From Actinomycetota bacterium (lineage in GTDB: Bacteria; Actinomycetota; Actinomycetes; Streptosporangiales; Streptosporangiaceae), in NCBI GenBank assembly GCA_003168255.1, contig PMSU01000060.1, positions 58,592 through 92,579 of the forward strand: DNA of 33,988 nt, read 5' to 3'. Within the stretch, counting starts at the first letter, position 1; the number at the start of each line of letters is the position of its first letter. Positions 24,833 through 33,010 of the stretch are shown piece by piece. A program made the position numbers and the translations under genes. The notes beneath the pieces are model-generated. The model saw only the letters and a list, made by a program, of their open reading frames with translations, was not told the DNA's origin and searched no databases.

Positions 24833-24865
24833 CAAGAGGAGTGCCCGCTACCTCGGGCGGGGATC

Positions 24866-26161
24866 GTGAGCCAGGCTGCCGCGAGCAGGGCGGCGCCTTT
24901 GCCCGCCGGAGCCGATACCGAGCGGCCCCGCCCGCACATCCTCGCCTTCGACCTCATTCGCGTCCTCATCGTCGCGTTCGTGGTGGGGGTCCACACCCTC
25001 GCGATTGGCGGCGGGAAGATCACTTTTGCCCTCGGGGCAGTGGTCACCGTCTTCCATACGAGCCGCGAGCTGTTCTTCCTCCTCACGGCCTTCGTGCTCA
25101 CCTACAACTACGGGCGTCGCCGCCAGGTCCGCTGGGTGGCGTTCTGGCGCCGTCGCTACCGGCTCGTCCTGCCGGCATATGCGGCATGGAGCCTCGTCTA
25201 CTTCGTCGCGGACGGCGAGCGGCTCGACCCGATCTCCTCGGCGATCGTCGCCTTCGGGCATGACCTCCTCACCGCCGATGCGCGCTACCAGCTCTACTTC
25301 CTCCTCGTCACGATGCAGGTGTACCTGGCCTTCCCGCTACTGCGCTGGCTGCTGCAAAAGACCGCCCGGCACCATCTCGCCCTGTTCCTCGCGGCTTGTG
25401 CGTACGAGCTAGCGGTGACCTTCGCGATCCAGCACCACCTGGTGACGACCGGCCTGATCGGGGCGTGGCTGCGGAACCCCGACCCGCTGCTGCCGAGCTA
25501 CCTGCTCTACGTGATCGCCGGAGCGATCGGCGCGTGGCACTTCGATAGCTTCGTCGCGTTCACCCGGCGGCACGCCGCCGCCGCTGGCGTGGCGCTCTTG
25601 GCCGGAGTCGGCGTCGGCGTCGGGAGCTACCTCGCCGAGATCGCCATCGGTGGCCAGGATCCCGCCGCGGCGAGCGCGGTCTTCCAGCCCGCCATCGTCG
25701 TGGAAAGCCTCGCCTTCGGCTGGGCGCTGTTCGCGGCGGGGCTCCGCTGGGTCGGTGCGGGAGCGCGCCACCGACGGCTCATCTCGATAGGGGCCGATAG
25801 CTCGTTCGGGATCTTCCTGGCCCACCCCCTCGTGCTCCAGGGAGCCGTCGCGCTGGCCGGAGCGACCGGAGTGCTCGCCGCGGTCCGTAGCGCTCCCGGC
25901 GCTCTTGAGCTCGCAGCGCTCCTCGGCGTCGGGCTCCCGCTCATCTACGGCGTGTCCGGGCTGCTCGTCTTCCTCGCCCGGCGCACCCCGCTCAGCCTGG
26001 TGCTGACCGGGCGCCAGCGGGAGGGAAGCGCCGCGCAGCCGGCGAGCAAGGCCGCGGCCGGTACGTCTTGCCTCCCTCGGCCCGCAACTTCACGACCTGC
26101 AACTCCACGACCTGCAACACGATCACCTCAACCAACTCTCATGAGGAGCAACGATGCGTGA
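24866..26161 (+). CDS. Acyltransferase-3 (OafA-like) membrane protein
   Basis: This 431-residue integral membrane acyltransferase begins with the family pattern FDLIRVLIVAFVVGVHTLA (residues about 29-47), with the conserved His, then ELFFLLTAFVLTYNYGRR near 70-87 and about ten hydrophobic segments to residue 375. The late motif SSFGIFLAHPLVLQG fits the family. Such proteins move an acyl group from a cytoplasmic donor to sugars, peptides or small molecules. The tail (about 376-431) is hydrophilic and holds three copies of a five-residue R-P-A-T-x repeat. The GTG at 24866 follows GCGGGGA. It lies 33 bp after the ComA-like gene, and its end overlaps the VOC gene by 8 bp, showing one operon. Confidence 0.87.
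   Translation: MSQAAASRAAPLPAGADTERPRPHILAFDLIRVLIVAFVVGVHTLAIGGGKITFALGAVVTVFHTSRELFFLLTAFVLTYNYGRRRQVRWVAFWRRRYRLVLPAYAAWSLVYFVADGERLDPISSAIVAFGHDLLTADARYQLYFLLVTMQVYLAFPLLRWLLQKTARHHLALFLAACAYELAVTFAIQHHLVTTGLIGAWLRNPDPLLPSYLLYVIAGAIGAWHFDSFVAFTRRHAAAAGVALLAGVGVGVGSYLAEIAIGGQDPAAASAVFQPAIVVESLAFGWALFAAGLRWVGAGARHRRLISIGADSSFGIFLAHPLVLQGAVALAGATGVLAAVRSAPGALELAALLGVGLPLIYGVSGLLVFLARRTPLSLVLTGRQREGSAAQPASKAAAGTSCLPRPATSRPATPRPATRSPQPTLMRSNDA
26081..26125. repeat. Three 15-bp tandem repeats in the acyltransferase tail
   Basis: Units beginning CCCGCAACTTCACGA, CCTGCAACTCCACGA and CCTGCAACACGATCA lie head to tail and encode R-P-A-T-x pentapeptides near the C-terminus. Being in frame, copy number can change without breaking the protein. 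Confidence 0.8.
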
Positions 26162-26552
26162 GATGCACGACGCGTGCCACATCGCAATTCCCACCTACGA
26201 CCTCGACGCGGCAGTCGACTTCTACGTCGGCGGCTTGGGAGCCAAGCTCGCCCGCCGCTACCCGGACCGGGTGACCTTCGATTTCTTCGGTGATCAGCTG
26301 GTTTGCCATCTGAGCGAGGACATCCCATCCGAGGCGGTCCCGTATCCCCGGCACTTCGGCGTGAGTTTCGCCAGGCGCGAGGACTTCGACCGACTCCTCC
26401 GGCTGGTGGAGTTCCGCAAGCTCTCGGTGCTCGCCGACCCTTCAGTGCGTTTTGAAGGTACGGCCGAGGAGCACCGCCAGATCTTCCTCACCGACCCGTC
26501 GAACAACGTCCTGGAGTTCAAGCGCTACGACGATCCGCGCCTCATGTACTGA
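26154..26552 (+). CDS. VOC-family (glyoxalase/dioxygenase-type) enzyme
   Basis: This 132-residue vicinal-oxygen-chelate protein has two beta-alpha-beta-beta-beta modules. A facial metal triad is visible: His9 (ACHIAIPT), His67 (RHFGVSF) and Glu121 (NNVLEFKRY), as in FosX-, glyoxalase I- and type-I dioxygenase-like members. The final motif FLTDPSNNVLEFK is typical of the family. A strong GAGGAG site lies seven bases before the ATG. The gene overlaps the acyltransferase stop by 8 bp and ends the CTC-rich block. It converges with the acyl-CoA dehydrogenase gene, overlapping it by 11 bp. Its substrate is not known; a small carbonyl or thiol adduct in the same pathway is likely. Confidence 0.82.
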   Translation: MREMHDACHIAIPTYDLDAAVDFYVGGLGAKLARRYPDRVTFDFFGDQLVCHLSEDIPSEAVPYPRHFGVSFARREDFDRLLRLVEFRKLSVLADPSVRFEGTAEEHRQIFLTDPSNNVLEFKRYDDPRLMY

Positions 26553-27588
26553 CGAATGGCCCGCCGACTTCGGATAATCCTTCCAGCCGGGCGAGCAGCT
26601 CGGCCTTGATCGGTGGCCGGGAGCCAAACACACACAGGAACATCGCTTCCCTGACCAGCCGCTGAGCGTGCTGATCGAGCAGGATGCCCCGGCTGCCGGT
26701 ACTGACCAATAGCGCGGTCGCGGCCCGCATCGCCAGCTCGGCCGCGGCTGCCCTGGCGATCGGCAGGTTCTCCGGCGTGGCCTCGTCCAGCCCGGCGCGG
26801 CAGGCGTCGGCCTGCTCGTCCAGCCCGCTTGCCCCCAGCAGCGCCTGGCAGCGCGCGAGCACGCCAAGGGCGAGCGACCCGTTCATGCGCAGCCCGTGTG
26901 CGTCCTGCACGCTGAACTCGGCGAACGGCTGCCCGCCCAGCAACTGCTCTTCCGGCACGAAGTGCCCGGCGAACCGGGCAGTGACCGTGCCGCTCGCCGA
27001 GGCGACCACCATGCGAAGCGGCTGCACGCTCAGCGTGTCGCTTTCCTTCGCGTCAATCAGGCTCCAGACCAGCACGTCCTGCTCGTCACGCGCAGCGACG
27101 GCCAGCGTGTCGATCATGCCCCAGCCGGTTACCCACGGGGAGTGGCCGTCAAGCAGGTAGCCGCCGGACACCTTGCGAGCCCGCAATCTGGCCGGCCCGG
27201 GCAGCGAGCCGCCCAGCGCCACCCCTGCCCGCCGATCGCCCCGGCACAGCGGGCCAAGGCTTGACTCGCGCAGCACCGCTGGCGCGTCAAGCACCCGGCG
27301 CACCACCCCCTGGTGCTGTATCCAGACGAATGCCGTGGTCAAGCAGCCCCCGGCGAAGGCCTCCGCGATCAGGCACGCGGTCGGGTAGTCCACCCCGCCA
27401 CCGCCGGCCTGCGCCGGGACGGCCAGCCCATAGAAGCCTTCGGCGGCAAGCACGTCGAGATGACCGGCCGGCCCGCGCTGGCCGCCGTCCACATCCAGCG
27501 CGGCCGGGAACAGCACCGTCTCGGCAATTTCCCTCGCACGGTCCAGCTTCTCGTGCGGGCTGGCTGGCCCCGGTTCCTGAGCTCTCAT
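26542..27588 (-). CDS. Acyl-CoA dehydrogenase family protein
   Basis: This 348-residue flavoprotein resembles acyl-CoA dehydrogenases. Residues about 15-110 form the N-terminal helical domain (REIAETVLFPAA, LAAEGFYGLAVPAQAGGGG). The middle beta domain carries KVSGGYLLDGHSPWVTGWGMIDTLAVAAR near 140-170 and ends near FAGHFVPEEQLLGG. A helical C-terminal domain follows. It is somewhat shorter than the usual 380 residues because the last helices are trimmed. The frame is open to 27789, but the first 67 codons are only a shadow of the VOC gene, so the ATG at 27588, four bases after that gene's stop, is chosen. It is probably coupled to the VOC gene. Leucine codons are mostly CTG, unlike the block on its other side. 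Confidence 0.85.
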   Translation of the reverse strand: MRAQEPGPASPHEKLDRAREIAETVLFPAALDVDGGQRGPAGHLDVLAAEGFYGLAVPAQAGGGGVDYPTACLIAEAFAGGCLTTAFVWIQHQGVVRRVLDAPAVLRESSLGPLCRGDRRAGVALGGSLPGPARLRARKVSGGYLLDGHSPWVTGWGMIDTLAVAARDEQDVLVWSLIDAKESDTLSVQPLRMVVASASGTVTARFAGHFVPEEQLLGGQPFAEFSVQDAHGLRMNGSLALGVLARCQALLGASGLDEQADACRAGLDEATPENLPIARAAAAELAMRAATALLVSTGSRGILLDQHAQRLVREAMFLCVFGSRPPIKAELLARLEGLSEVGGPFVST

Positions 27589-27592
27589 ACAG

Positions 27593-27955
27593 CTAGATCG
27601 GCTGGGTGAGGTTAACCGAATTGCCATCCGGGTCCTGGATGTGCGCGACCCGTTGTCCCCACGGCATGTCGTTCGGCTGGCCGCGCACATGTCCGCCCAG
27701 TGCCTGCACGCGTCGCAGCAGGCCGTCCACGTCTGCCACGTCCACGCTGAGCAGAATCCGCTGCGCCGTGCCGGTCTCGACAGCTGCATCAGCCACCAGG
27801 CCGAGCTCGGAGTTGCCGACCCGCAGGCCGACGTAGAAGGCCGGGCCCTCGTCTGGCACCCGGGAGATTTCCACCGCCCCGAGCAGCACCGTGTAGAAAC
27901 CCAGGAGACGGTCCAGATCCGGGGTGATGATCACCGGCTGAATTGTGGCGGACAT
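27593..27955 (-). CDS. VOC-family protein lacking the metal triad
   Basis: This 120-residue protein has the two-module VOC fold (PVIITPDLDRLLGFYTVLLGA, then VDVADVDGLLRRVQALGG, ending with HIQDPDGNSVNLTQP). The usual first metal ligand is absent (Gln6 region), and the terminal Glu position is Asn (SVNLTQ). It may therefore bind a ligand without metal chemistry, like bleomycin-resistance-type VOC proteins. The ATG at 27955 follows AAAGAGGA. It forms a two-gene unit with the acyl-CoA dehydrogenase gene, 4 bp downstream. Confidence 0.83.
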   Translation of the reverse strand: MSATIQPVIITPDLDRLLGFYTVLLGAVEISRVPDEGPAFYVGLRVGNSELGLVADAAVETGTAQRILLSVDVADVDGLLRRVQALGGHVRGQPNDMPWGQRVAHIQDPDGNSVNLTQPI

Positions 27956-27972
27956 TCATCCTCTTTCGGTGG

Positions 27973-27987
27973 GGAGCCTCAGGCTCC
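27973..27987. promoter_or_regulatory. 15-bp perfect palindrome upstream of the VOC gene
   Basis: GGAGCCTCAGGCTCC is perfectly symmetric about its central C and lies 18 bp before the VOC start. This is a good position for an operator on the VOC/acyl-CoA dehydrogenase unit. A longer G/C-rich inverted repeat (GGTCAC and GTGACC outer arms) lies at about 27999-28054. Confidence 0.4.
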
Positions 27988-28082
27988 AGGGAACGGACGG
28001 TCACCGCCGCACGGGCGGTCATCAGATGGACCGCCGCCCGTGACCAGACTCATCGGTCACCACGACCTTACGCAACTGGTCC

Positions 28083-28131
28083 GCCCGAGCCGGCCGTTCC
28101 GCCCCGAGCCGGCCGTTCCGCCCCGAGCCGC
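28083..28131. repeat. 19-bp tandem repeat, about 2.5 copies
   Basis: A unit containing CCGAGCCGGCCGTTCCGCC is repeated with 19-bp spacing (from about 28086 and 28105), with a partial third copy from 28124. It lies just upstream of the decayed GNAT gene. Confidence 0.8.
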
Positions 28132-28173
28132 CGCCCGCTTGTGCTCGGCGGCCAGCCTCTCGTAGCTTCGCGT

Positions 28174-28700
28174 GATGACCCACCGCTACTGGCCGTTGTT
28201 CGACCTGCGCCTCGCCTCGGCCGATCTGAGGCTTCGCCCGAACCTGGCGGCCCGGGGCATGGCGGCTCAACTTCATCGTGTCCGCGGCCGGGGAGATCCT
28301 CGGGGTCCAGGAACTCGAGGGCAACGACTTCCCCGCCCTGCGCACGGTTGACTCATCTTCCTTCCTGGTCCGCTCGGCGCGGGGCCGCGGCTACGGCAAG
28401 CAGATGCGTGCCGCGGTACTGGCGCTGGCCTTCGGGCCGCTGCACGCGCAGGCGGCCATTACCTCGGCGTGGCACGACAACCACGCCTCACTGGGCGTCT
28501 CGCGCGCGCTGGGGTACCGGCCCAACGGCGAGTCGCTGCACGCGCGCGCAGACGGTGCCGATGTCATGGTGCACATGCGCCTGCAGCGCGCGGACTGGCT
28601 GGCCAGCGGCGCCGGCGACCACGTGCAGATCAGCGGCTTCGAGGCCTGCCGTCCCCTGTTCGGCCTGCCGCCTACCAGCTTCCGTGACCACCCGAGATAG
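28174..28700 (+). pseudogene. GNAT acetyltransferase remnant with internal deletion and frameshift
   Basis: From ATG 28174 the frame reads MTHRYWPLFDLRLASADLRL, the standard start of a GNAT family in actinobacteria. Conserved sequence then resumes in a different frame at about 28260 (WRLNFIVSAAGEILGVQELEG) and runs to the stop at 28698-28700, including the acetyl-CoA loop RGRGYGKQMRAAVL, SAWHDNHASLGVSRALGYR and a C-terminal VHMRLQRADW. About 40-50 residues expected between the two parts are missing, so this is an internal deletion with a frame change. A GTG at 28278 could start a short protein of 140 residues holding the acetyl-CoA loop, but it would lack the first strands of the fold. The 3' end overlaps the convergent propeller gene by 29 bp. 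Confidence 0.72.
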
Positions 28701-31098
28701 TGAGCTGGTTAGGGCCGCATCCGCTGAAGCTCAGCTGATGCATGTCGGTGACCGATCGCGTGGTCGCGTAGAGCACGAGAGATGGGTAAGCACAGGCCGA
28801 CTTGGCCAGCTGGCCGATGAAGAACGTGCCGTCCGCCACCCGGCGGATCTGGGGCGCGGAAAGTGCATCGCCAGGCTTCATGGTGACCGCGTAGTCGCCT
28901 GGGTTGGCCACGAAGCCGTAAGCAATGCCGTGGGCGCCCGCATTAAGCAGCTCAAACTCCGCCGGATTCGGCGGACCCGGGCACAGGCCGTACCATCGGC
29001 CGCCAAAGACCAGCCCGCCGTTCTCGATGCTGGTGACGCCGGCGGACCCCTTCTTCGCCCATAGGCCCCACGCCTGGCCTCCGACTGAACCCGAGGCGAC
29101 CTGCACTGCCGACGTGGTCAGCGGCCCGGCTGGCTTGCCCGAACTGACGGTAGTGGCCTGCTGGCTGCAGTTGTCCTGCCTATTGGCCAGGACGCCCCCG
29201 CCGCCGGAAGACATCAACGACGAAGTCCCCGATCCCATGCTGCCAGAGCCCCACTCGCCCTCGCTCCCGGTGATGTTGACGACCTTGTCGGCCCCGCAGG
29301 TGCCGAACGTCAGGTGATGTATGGCGCTAGCGGCTGACCCCTCCGACGCGTTGAGCACCAGCTGGGGGTACGAGCACGCGGACCGGGGCAGCTGGCCGAT
29401 GAAGAACGTCATGCCATCGACCCGGATCACCGACGGCGCCGGCAGCCTGCCTGCGGACGTCAGCCCCACCGTGACCTTGCCGGGGTACTGGACGAAGCCG
29501 TAATCGACCCCGCGGGCTCCCGCATTGACGAGCTCCATCTCCGCGACGTTAGGGAACCCGGGGCACAGGCCGTACCATCTGCCGCCCAGCACCAGCCCGC
29601 CATCTTCGAGCCCGTTCGCCCCGGTCACCCTCTTCTTCGCCCACAGGCTCCAGGCCTGGCTACCGACCGAGCCCGACGCGACGCGCACCGACGACGCGGT
29701 CAGCGGCCCGGCCGGCTGGCCGGACTCAGACGCCACCACTGCGGGACTACAGCTGGATGTATCTCCGCCAGGGCCAGCACGACCACCAGGACCTGTGCTC
29801 TTAGCCGAGGACTTCGTGGGACAGCCGTGTGCGTCCACCGCATTGCAAGTCCCGCCGTTGATAACGGACAACGTCCCGCCTATCACATTGACGACGTAGA
29901 CAGTATCCGTCGCGGTATCCACCGTTATCCGGCGCGGGCTGGCGCCGACCGGGAATGCCCGGGGAGATCTCTCGCATCCGCTGACGCTGGTGGCATTGCA
30001 CGTCGCCGCGTTGATCATGGACACGGTATCCGACGCCGCGTTCGTGACGTAGACGGTGTGCGTCGCCCCGTCGACCGCCACGCCCCGCGGGTCAGAGCCG
30101 ACCCCGATCGTCCGATGCTGCCCGGGGCAGCCAGTTGCATCGAGCGCGCTACAGGTGTTCCGGTTGATGAGGGTCACCGTGTCGGGGCCCTCGCTGCTCA
30201 CATAGACGGTGCCAGCCGCCTGATCGACCGCGATGCCAGCCGGGTCGCTGCCGACCGGAACCGTCGCCAGGACTTTCGCGCAGCCGCTGACGTCCGCGCC
30301 ATTACAGGTTCGTCCGTCTATGACGACCAGATCGCTGTTCGTGCCGACATAGACGGTATTCGTGGTTGCATCCACCTCGATCGGAAACGCGCCTGCTCCC
30401 ACCCGCACCGTGGCCGGCGCCTGGGCGCACCCGCTGGTATCCGAGGCATTGCAGGTCTTGCCGTTGATGACCGACACCTGGCCCGAGCTGGTGTCCGCCA
30501 CGTAGATGGTGTCAGTCAGCGGGTTGACGGCGAGGAACTCGGGGCCGCCGGGGACGTGGACGAGGGCCGGCTTCTTCGAGCATCCGCTAATGGTGGCGGC
30601 ATTGCAGGTGGCCGCGTTGATGACCGCGACCGTATTCGACCCGCCGTTCACGGCGTATACCGTTTGCGTCTGTTCGTCGACGGCTACGCCGATGGGATCC
30701 TGGCCAGCGGTGCGGGCTTGTCCAGCGTGCGCGCAACCGCCCGTGCTCGACGCATTGCAGGTGGCCGCGTTGACCACCGACAGGACGTTAGCGTCTCCGC
30801 TCGAGACATAGACCGTGCCATTCGCCCCGTCAACGGCGATGCCCGTCGGGAACCCTGCTATCTCTGCTATCGGGGCTACCGGCGTTCCCCCGCTGGCTGC
30901 GCCGGTCATCCCCCCGGTAGCAAGGTCGACGCCCACGATGACAAGCAGGACCGCTGCCGCTGCCGCGATGGGCGCGAGCACGGGCCGCCAGCGTCGCGGC
31001 CTGCCGTCGGCAACGACGAGCGGGCGCAGGGTGTCGTCGCGGACCGTGTTTGCGGTGGCCTCTAGCGCGGCCGTCAGCCGATCCTCTGCACTCGTCAT
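28672..31098 (-). CDS. Membrane-anchored seven-bladed YVTN propeller protein coupled to a sigma factor
   Basis: This 808-residue protein has a cytoplasmic N-terminus (residues 1-40, EDRLTAALEATANTVRDDTLRPL) and one transmembrane helix (about 40-60). Seven YVTN-type blades follow (about 72-400), each with P-x-G-I-A-V-D, T-V-Y-V and V-I-N-x-x-T-C-N, then a G-C pair about ten residues later. Each blade thus carries two Cys that could form a disulfide outside the cell. After a Gly/Ser/Pro linker, two homologous domains of about 165 residues (near 445-620 and 640-808) share PAGPLT, VASGSVG-QAW-LWAKK, GGRWYGLCPG and FFIGQL. The ATGA overlap with the sigma gene argues for an anti-sigma or sensor role. 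No zinc anti-sigma motif (H-x3-C-x2-C) is visible. Confidence 0.85.
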   Translation of the reverse strand: MTSAEDRLTAALEATANTVRDDTLRPLVVADGRPRRWRPVLAPIAAAAAVLLVIVGVDLATGGMTGAASGGTPVAPIAEIAGFPTGIAVDGANGTVYVSSGDANVLSVVNAATCNASSTGGCAHAGQARTAGQDPIGVAVDEQTQTVYAVNGGSNTVAVINAATCNAATISGCSKKPALVHVPGGPEFLAVNPLTDTIYVADTSSGQVSVINGKTCNASDTSGCAQAPATVRVGAGAFPIEVDATTNTVYVGTNSDLVVIDGRTCNGADVSGCAKVLATVPVGSDPAGIAVDQAAGTVYVSSEGPDTVTLINRNTCSALDATGCPGQHRTIGVGSDPRGVAVDGATHTVYVTNAASDTVSMINAATCNATSVSGCERSPRAFPVGASPRRITVDTATDTVYVVNVIGGTLSVINGGTCNAVDAHGCPTKSSAKSTGPGGRAGPGGDTSSCSPAVVASESGQPAGPLTASSVRVASGSVGSQAWSLWAKKRVTGANGLEDGGLVLGGRWYGLCPGFPNVAEMELVNAGARGVDYGFVQYPGKVTVGLTSAGRLPAPSVIRVDGMTFFIGQLPRSACSYPQLVLNASEGSAASAIHHLTFGTCGADKVVNITGSEGEWGSGSMGSGTSSLMSSGGGGVLANRQDNCSQQATTVSSGKPAGPLTTSAVQVASGSVGGQAWGLWAKKGSAGVTSIENGGLVFGGRWYGLCPGPPNPAEFELLNAGAHGIAYGFVANPGDYAVTMKPGDALSAPQIRRVADGTFFIGQLAKSACAYPSLVLYATTRSVTDMHQLSFSGCGPNQLTISGGHGSW

Positions 31099-31670
31099 GC
31101 TTGCCTCCCGAGCCTCTGGGCCAGCGCGGCGAGGCCGCGCGCAGCAGTGGACTTCACCGTGCCGGGCCTGATTCCGAGCACACGGGCGATTTCGGCCTCC
31201 GACAGCCCCACGTAGTAGCGAAGAACGAGCACTTCCCGCCGTCTGAATGGCAGCGCGGCCAGCGCGGCCAGCACCAGGTTGCGCTCCTCGGACCGCATCA
31301 GCTCCTGCTCGGCCGAATCCTGCGTGACCTGCTCGAACAGCTTGCCGTTAAGGCCCGCGAAGCGACGGACGACTGCCCGCCGGCGAAGCTCCGACCGGCA
31401 GCCATTCAGGACTGCGGCACGCACGTAGGGCAGCGAGTCCTCTATGCAAGGTCCGTGCGCCCGCCGGGCGTGCAGTCTGGTGAACACATCCTGGACGACG
31501 TCCTCGGCGGTCGCCTGATCACCGACCAGGAGCACCGCCAGGCGCACAAGCTCGCTGTGGCGCCGCATGAACAGAGCCGACAGGTCCGCCGGACCTGCCT
31601 GCTTCGCAGCCTCGACCGGCGCCAGCGCGCTGGCACCGGGACCCGGATTCTGGGTTGACCCCCCGTTCAT
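31095..31670 (-). CDS. ECF-type RNA polymerase sigma factor (SigE family)
   Basis: This 191-residue protein has only sigma regions 2 and 4. Region 2 runs from about residue 30 (LSALFMRRHSELVRLAVLLVGDQATAEDVVQDVFTRLHAR). Region 4 (about 125-185) has LAALPFRRREVLVLRYYVGLSEAEIARVLGIRPGTVKSTAARGLAAL with its helix-turn-helix. It should direct transcription in response to the envelope state through its partner, the propeller protein whose ATG overlaps its stop. The frame opens at 31730, but the ATG at 31670 (or GTG at 31673) fits the family length; no ribosome site is seen, so leaderless initiation is possible. Confidence 0.92.
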   Translation of the reverse strand: MNGGSTQNPGPGASALAPVEAAKQAGPADLSALFMRRHSELVRLAVLLVGDQATAEDVVQDVFTRLHARRAHGPCIEDSLPYVRAAVLNGCRSELRRRAVVRRFAGLNGKLFEQVTQDSAEQELMRSEERNLVLAALAALPFRRREVLVLRYYVGLSEAEIARVLGIRPGTVKSTAARGLAALAQRLGRQA

Positions 31671-31752
31671 CACATATGTTGTACGCGCCACTGAGCATTT
31701 GGTTGCCCGGCAGGCACGGGTTTCGCGCAATCGCCGGAGTACATTTCCATGA
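31671..31752. promoter_or_regulatory. Spacer before the sigma operon
   Basis: This short AT-richer stretch lies between the recombinase remnant and the sigma gene and should carry the sigma operon promoter. No confident hexamers were identified. Confidence 0.3.
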
Positions 31753-33010
31753 TCACGAAGACTTGGTGATGTGATAGGTCGTTGGGGTGAATCCTTCCGG
31801 TTGGCCTGGCCGGGGCTGGCCGGGGCTGGCCGCCTCGACCAGGCTGGCGGGGTCGGGGTCGCCGGTGGGCGGGGTGAGCAGGGCGGTGAGCTGGCGGGGG
31901 GTGGTGTCGGTGATGACGGCGTGGATGGTGACCTGGTGGTCGTGCTTGTTGTAGAGGAGCTGGAGGTCCAGGGCGTCGATGAGCTGGCGCTGGAGCCGTT
32001 GGGGGGCGCCGGCGAACACGCCCTGGAGCAGCGGGAGGGCGTCGAGTCGCTCGGGGTGCTGGTCTTGGTCGGGTTCGCGGGTCAGGGCGTCGAGCTGGGC
32101 GGTGAGGGCGGCGCGTTCGGTTTCGAGTTCGGTGAACCGGGCCAGGATGCGGGTGCGCAGGGCGGCGGCGGGGGCCTGGTGGCCGGGGAGGCTGGTGAGG
32201 GCTTCGACTTCGCGGACGTGGGCGTTCTCGGCGGCGTCGATCTGGCGCAGCCGCTGGGCACACGTAGTAGGTGTCCTGGCGGGGGGTCTGGGCGCACATG
32301 CGGCGGCGGCAGTCGCGGCACCGGATGCGGCTGCGCAGCCGGTAGGTACGCAACGCGGCGGGGTGGGCGGACAGGCCGTCGCCGTCGCGGCTGCTGGAGT
32401 GCTCGGCGCCGGCGGCCTGGGCGGCTTCCCAGGTGGCGCGGTCCACGATGACGGGGTGGGCGGGCTCGGGTGTCCAGATCCATTCCTCGCGGGGCACGGT
32501 GCGCGTTTTGCCGTTGATGGTGCGGCGGCGGCCGTAGACCATGTGCCCGGTGTACTTGGGGTTACTGAGCAGCGCGTAGACGCTTTTCTCGCTCCATCCG
32601 GGCTGGCTGGGCGTGTTGGCGGGCGGGGGGTAGCGGCCGGGGCTGGCGTTGAGGCGGGCGGTGATCGCGCGCACGCCCAGCTTGCCTTCGGTGCGCCAGT
32701 CGAAGATCCGGGCGACAGTCTCGGCGCGGGGCGGGTCCAGGATGAGCCGGGTCTTGGTGCGGCCCTGGGATGCCTTGAGCGGCACGGGGTGGGGTACCCG
32801 CTCGGCGGCGTACCCGTAGGGGGCGGGCCCGATGTTCCAGCCGGCCAGGGAATGCTCGCGCAGGCCGCGCCAGGATTTTTCCTTGATCTGGAGCCGGAAC
32901 CATTCGGCGACGCCTTGCTTGACCCGGCGGACCAGGACGGTGGTGGCGTTAGCGCCGGCGATGTCGATCGGCTCATCGGTCGCGAACAGCGGTATTCCCG
33001 CGTTGCCTAG
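31753..33010 (-). pseudogene. Large serine recombinase remnant, broken by deletion/frameshift and by an IS630-like insertion
   Basis: Reading in from 33010, the frame opens mid-way through the resolvase domain (LGNAGIPLFATDEPID, then LVRRVKQGVAEWFRLQIKEKSWRGL). It continues through the recombinase domain (GWNIGPAPYGYAAERVPHP, then ARLNASPGRYPPP) and a zinc ribbon (RCRDCRRRMCAQ to TYYVC). At about 32250-32258 the conserved frame ends and homology resumes in another frame as QRLRQIDAAENAHVREVEAL, running through a coiled coil (LRTRILARFTELETERAALTAQL) and DLQLLYNKHDHQVTIHAVI to the stop. Roughly 80 residues normally found between these parts are missing. The first ~90 residues with the catalytic Ser are missing too, cut off where the transposase element begins. 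It cannot be active. Confidence 0.85.

Noticed and set aside
28022..28345. Minus-strand open frame of 107 codons across the decayed GNAT gene
   Set aside because: It has no recognisable domain, consists of Arg/Ala/Gly-rich shadow sequence and lies opposite clear GNAT homology.
31670..32250. Continuation of the recombinase first frame as an Arg/Pro-rich tail down to 31670
   Set aside because: The residues are a frame-shifted shadow (runs of R and P) of the genuine coiled-coil sequence in the neighbouring frame, so this is not a real C-terminus.
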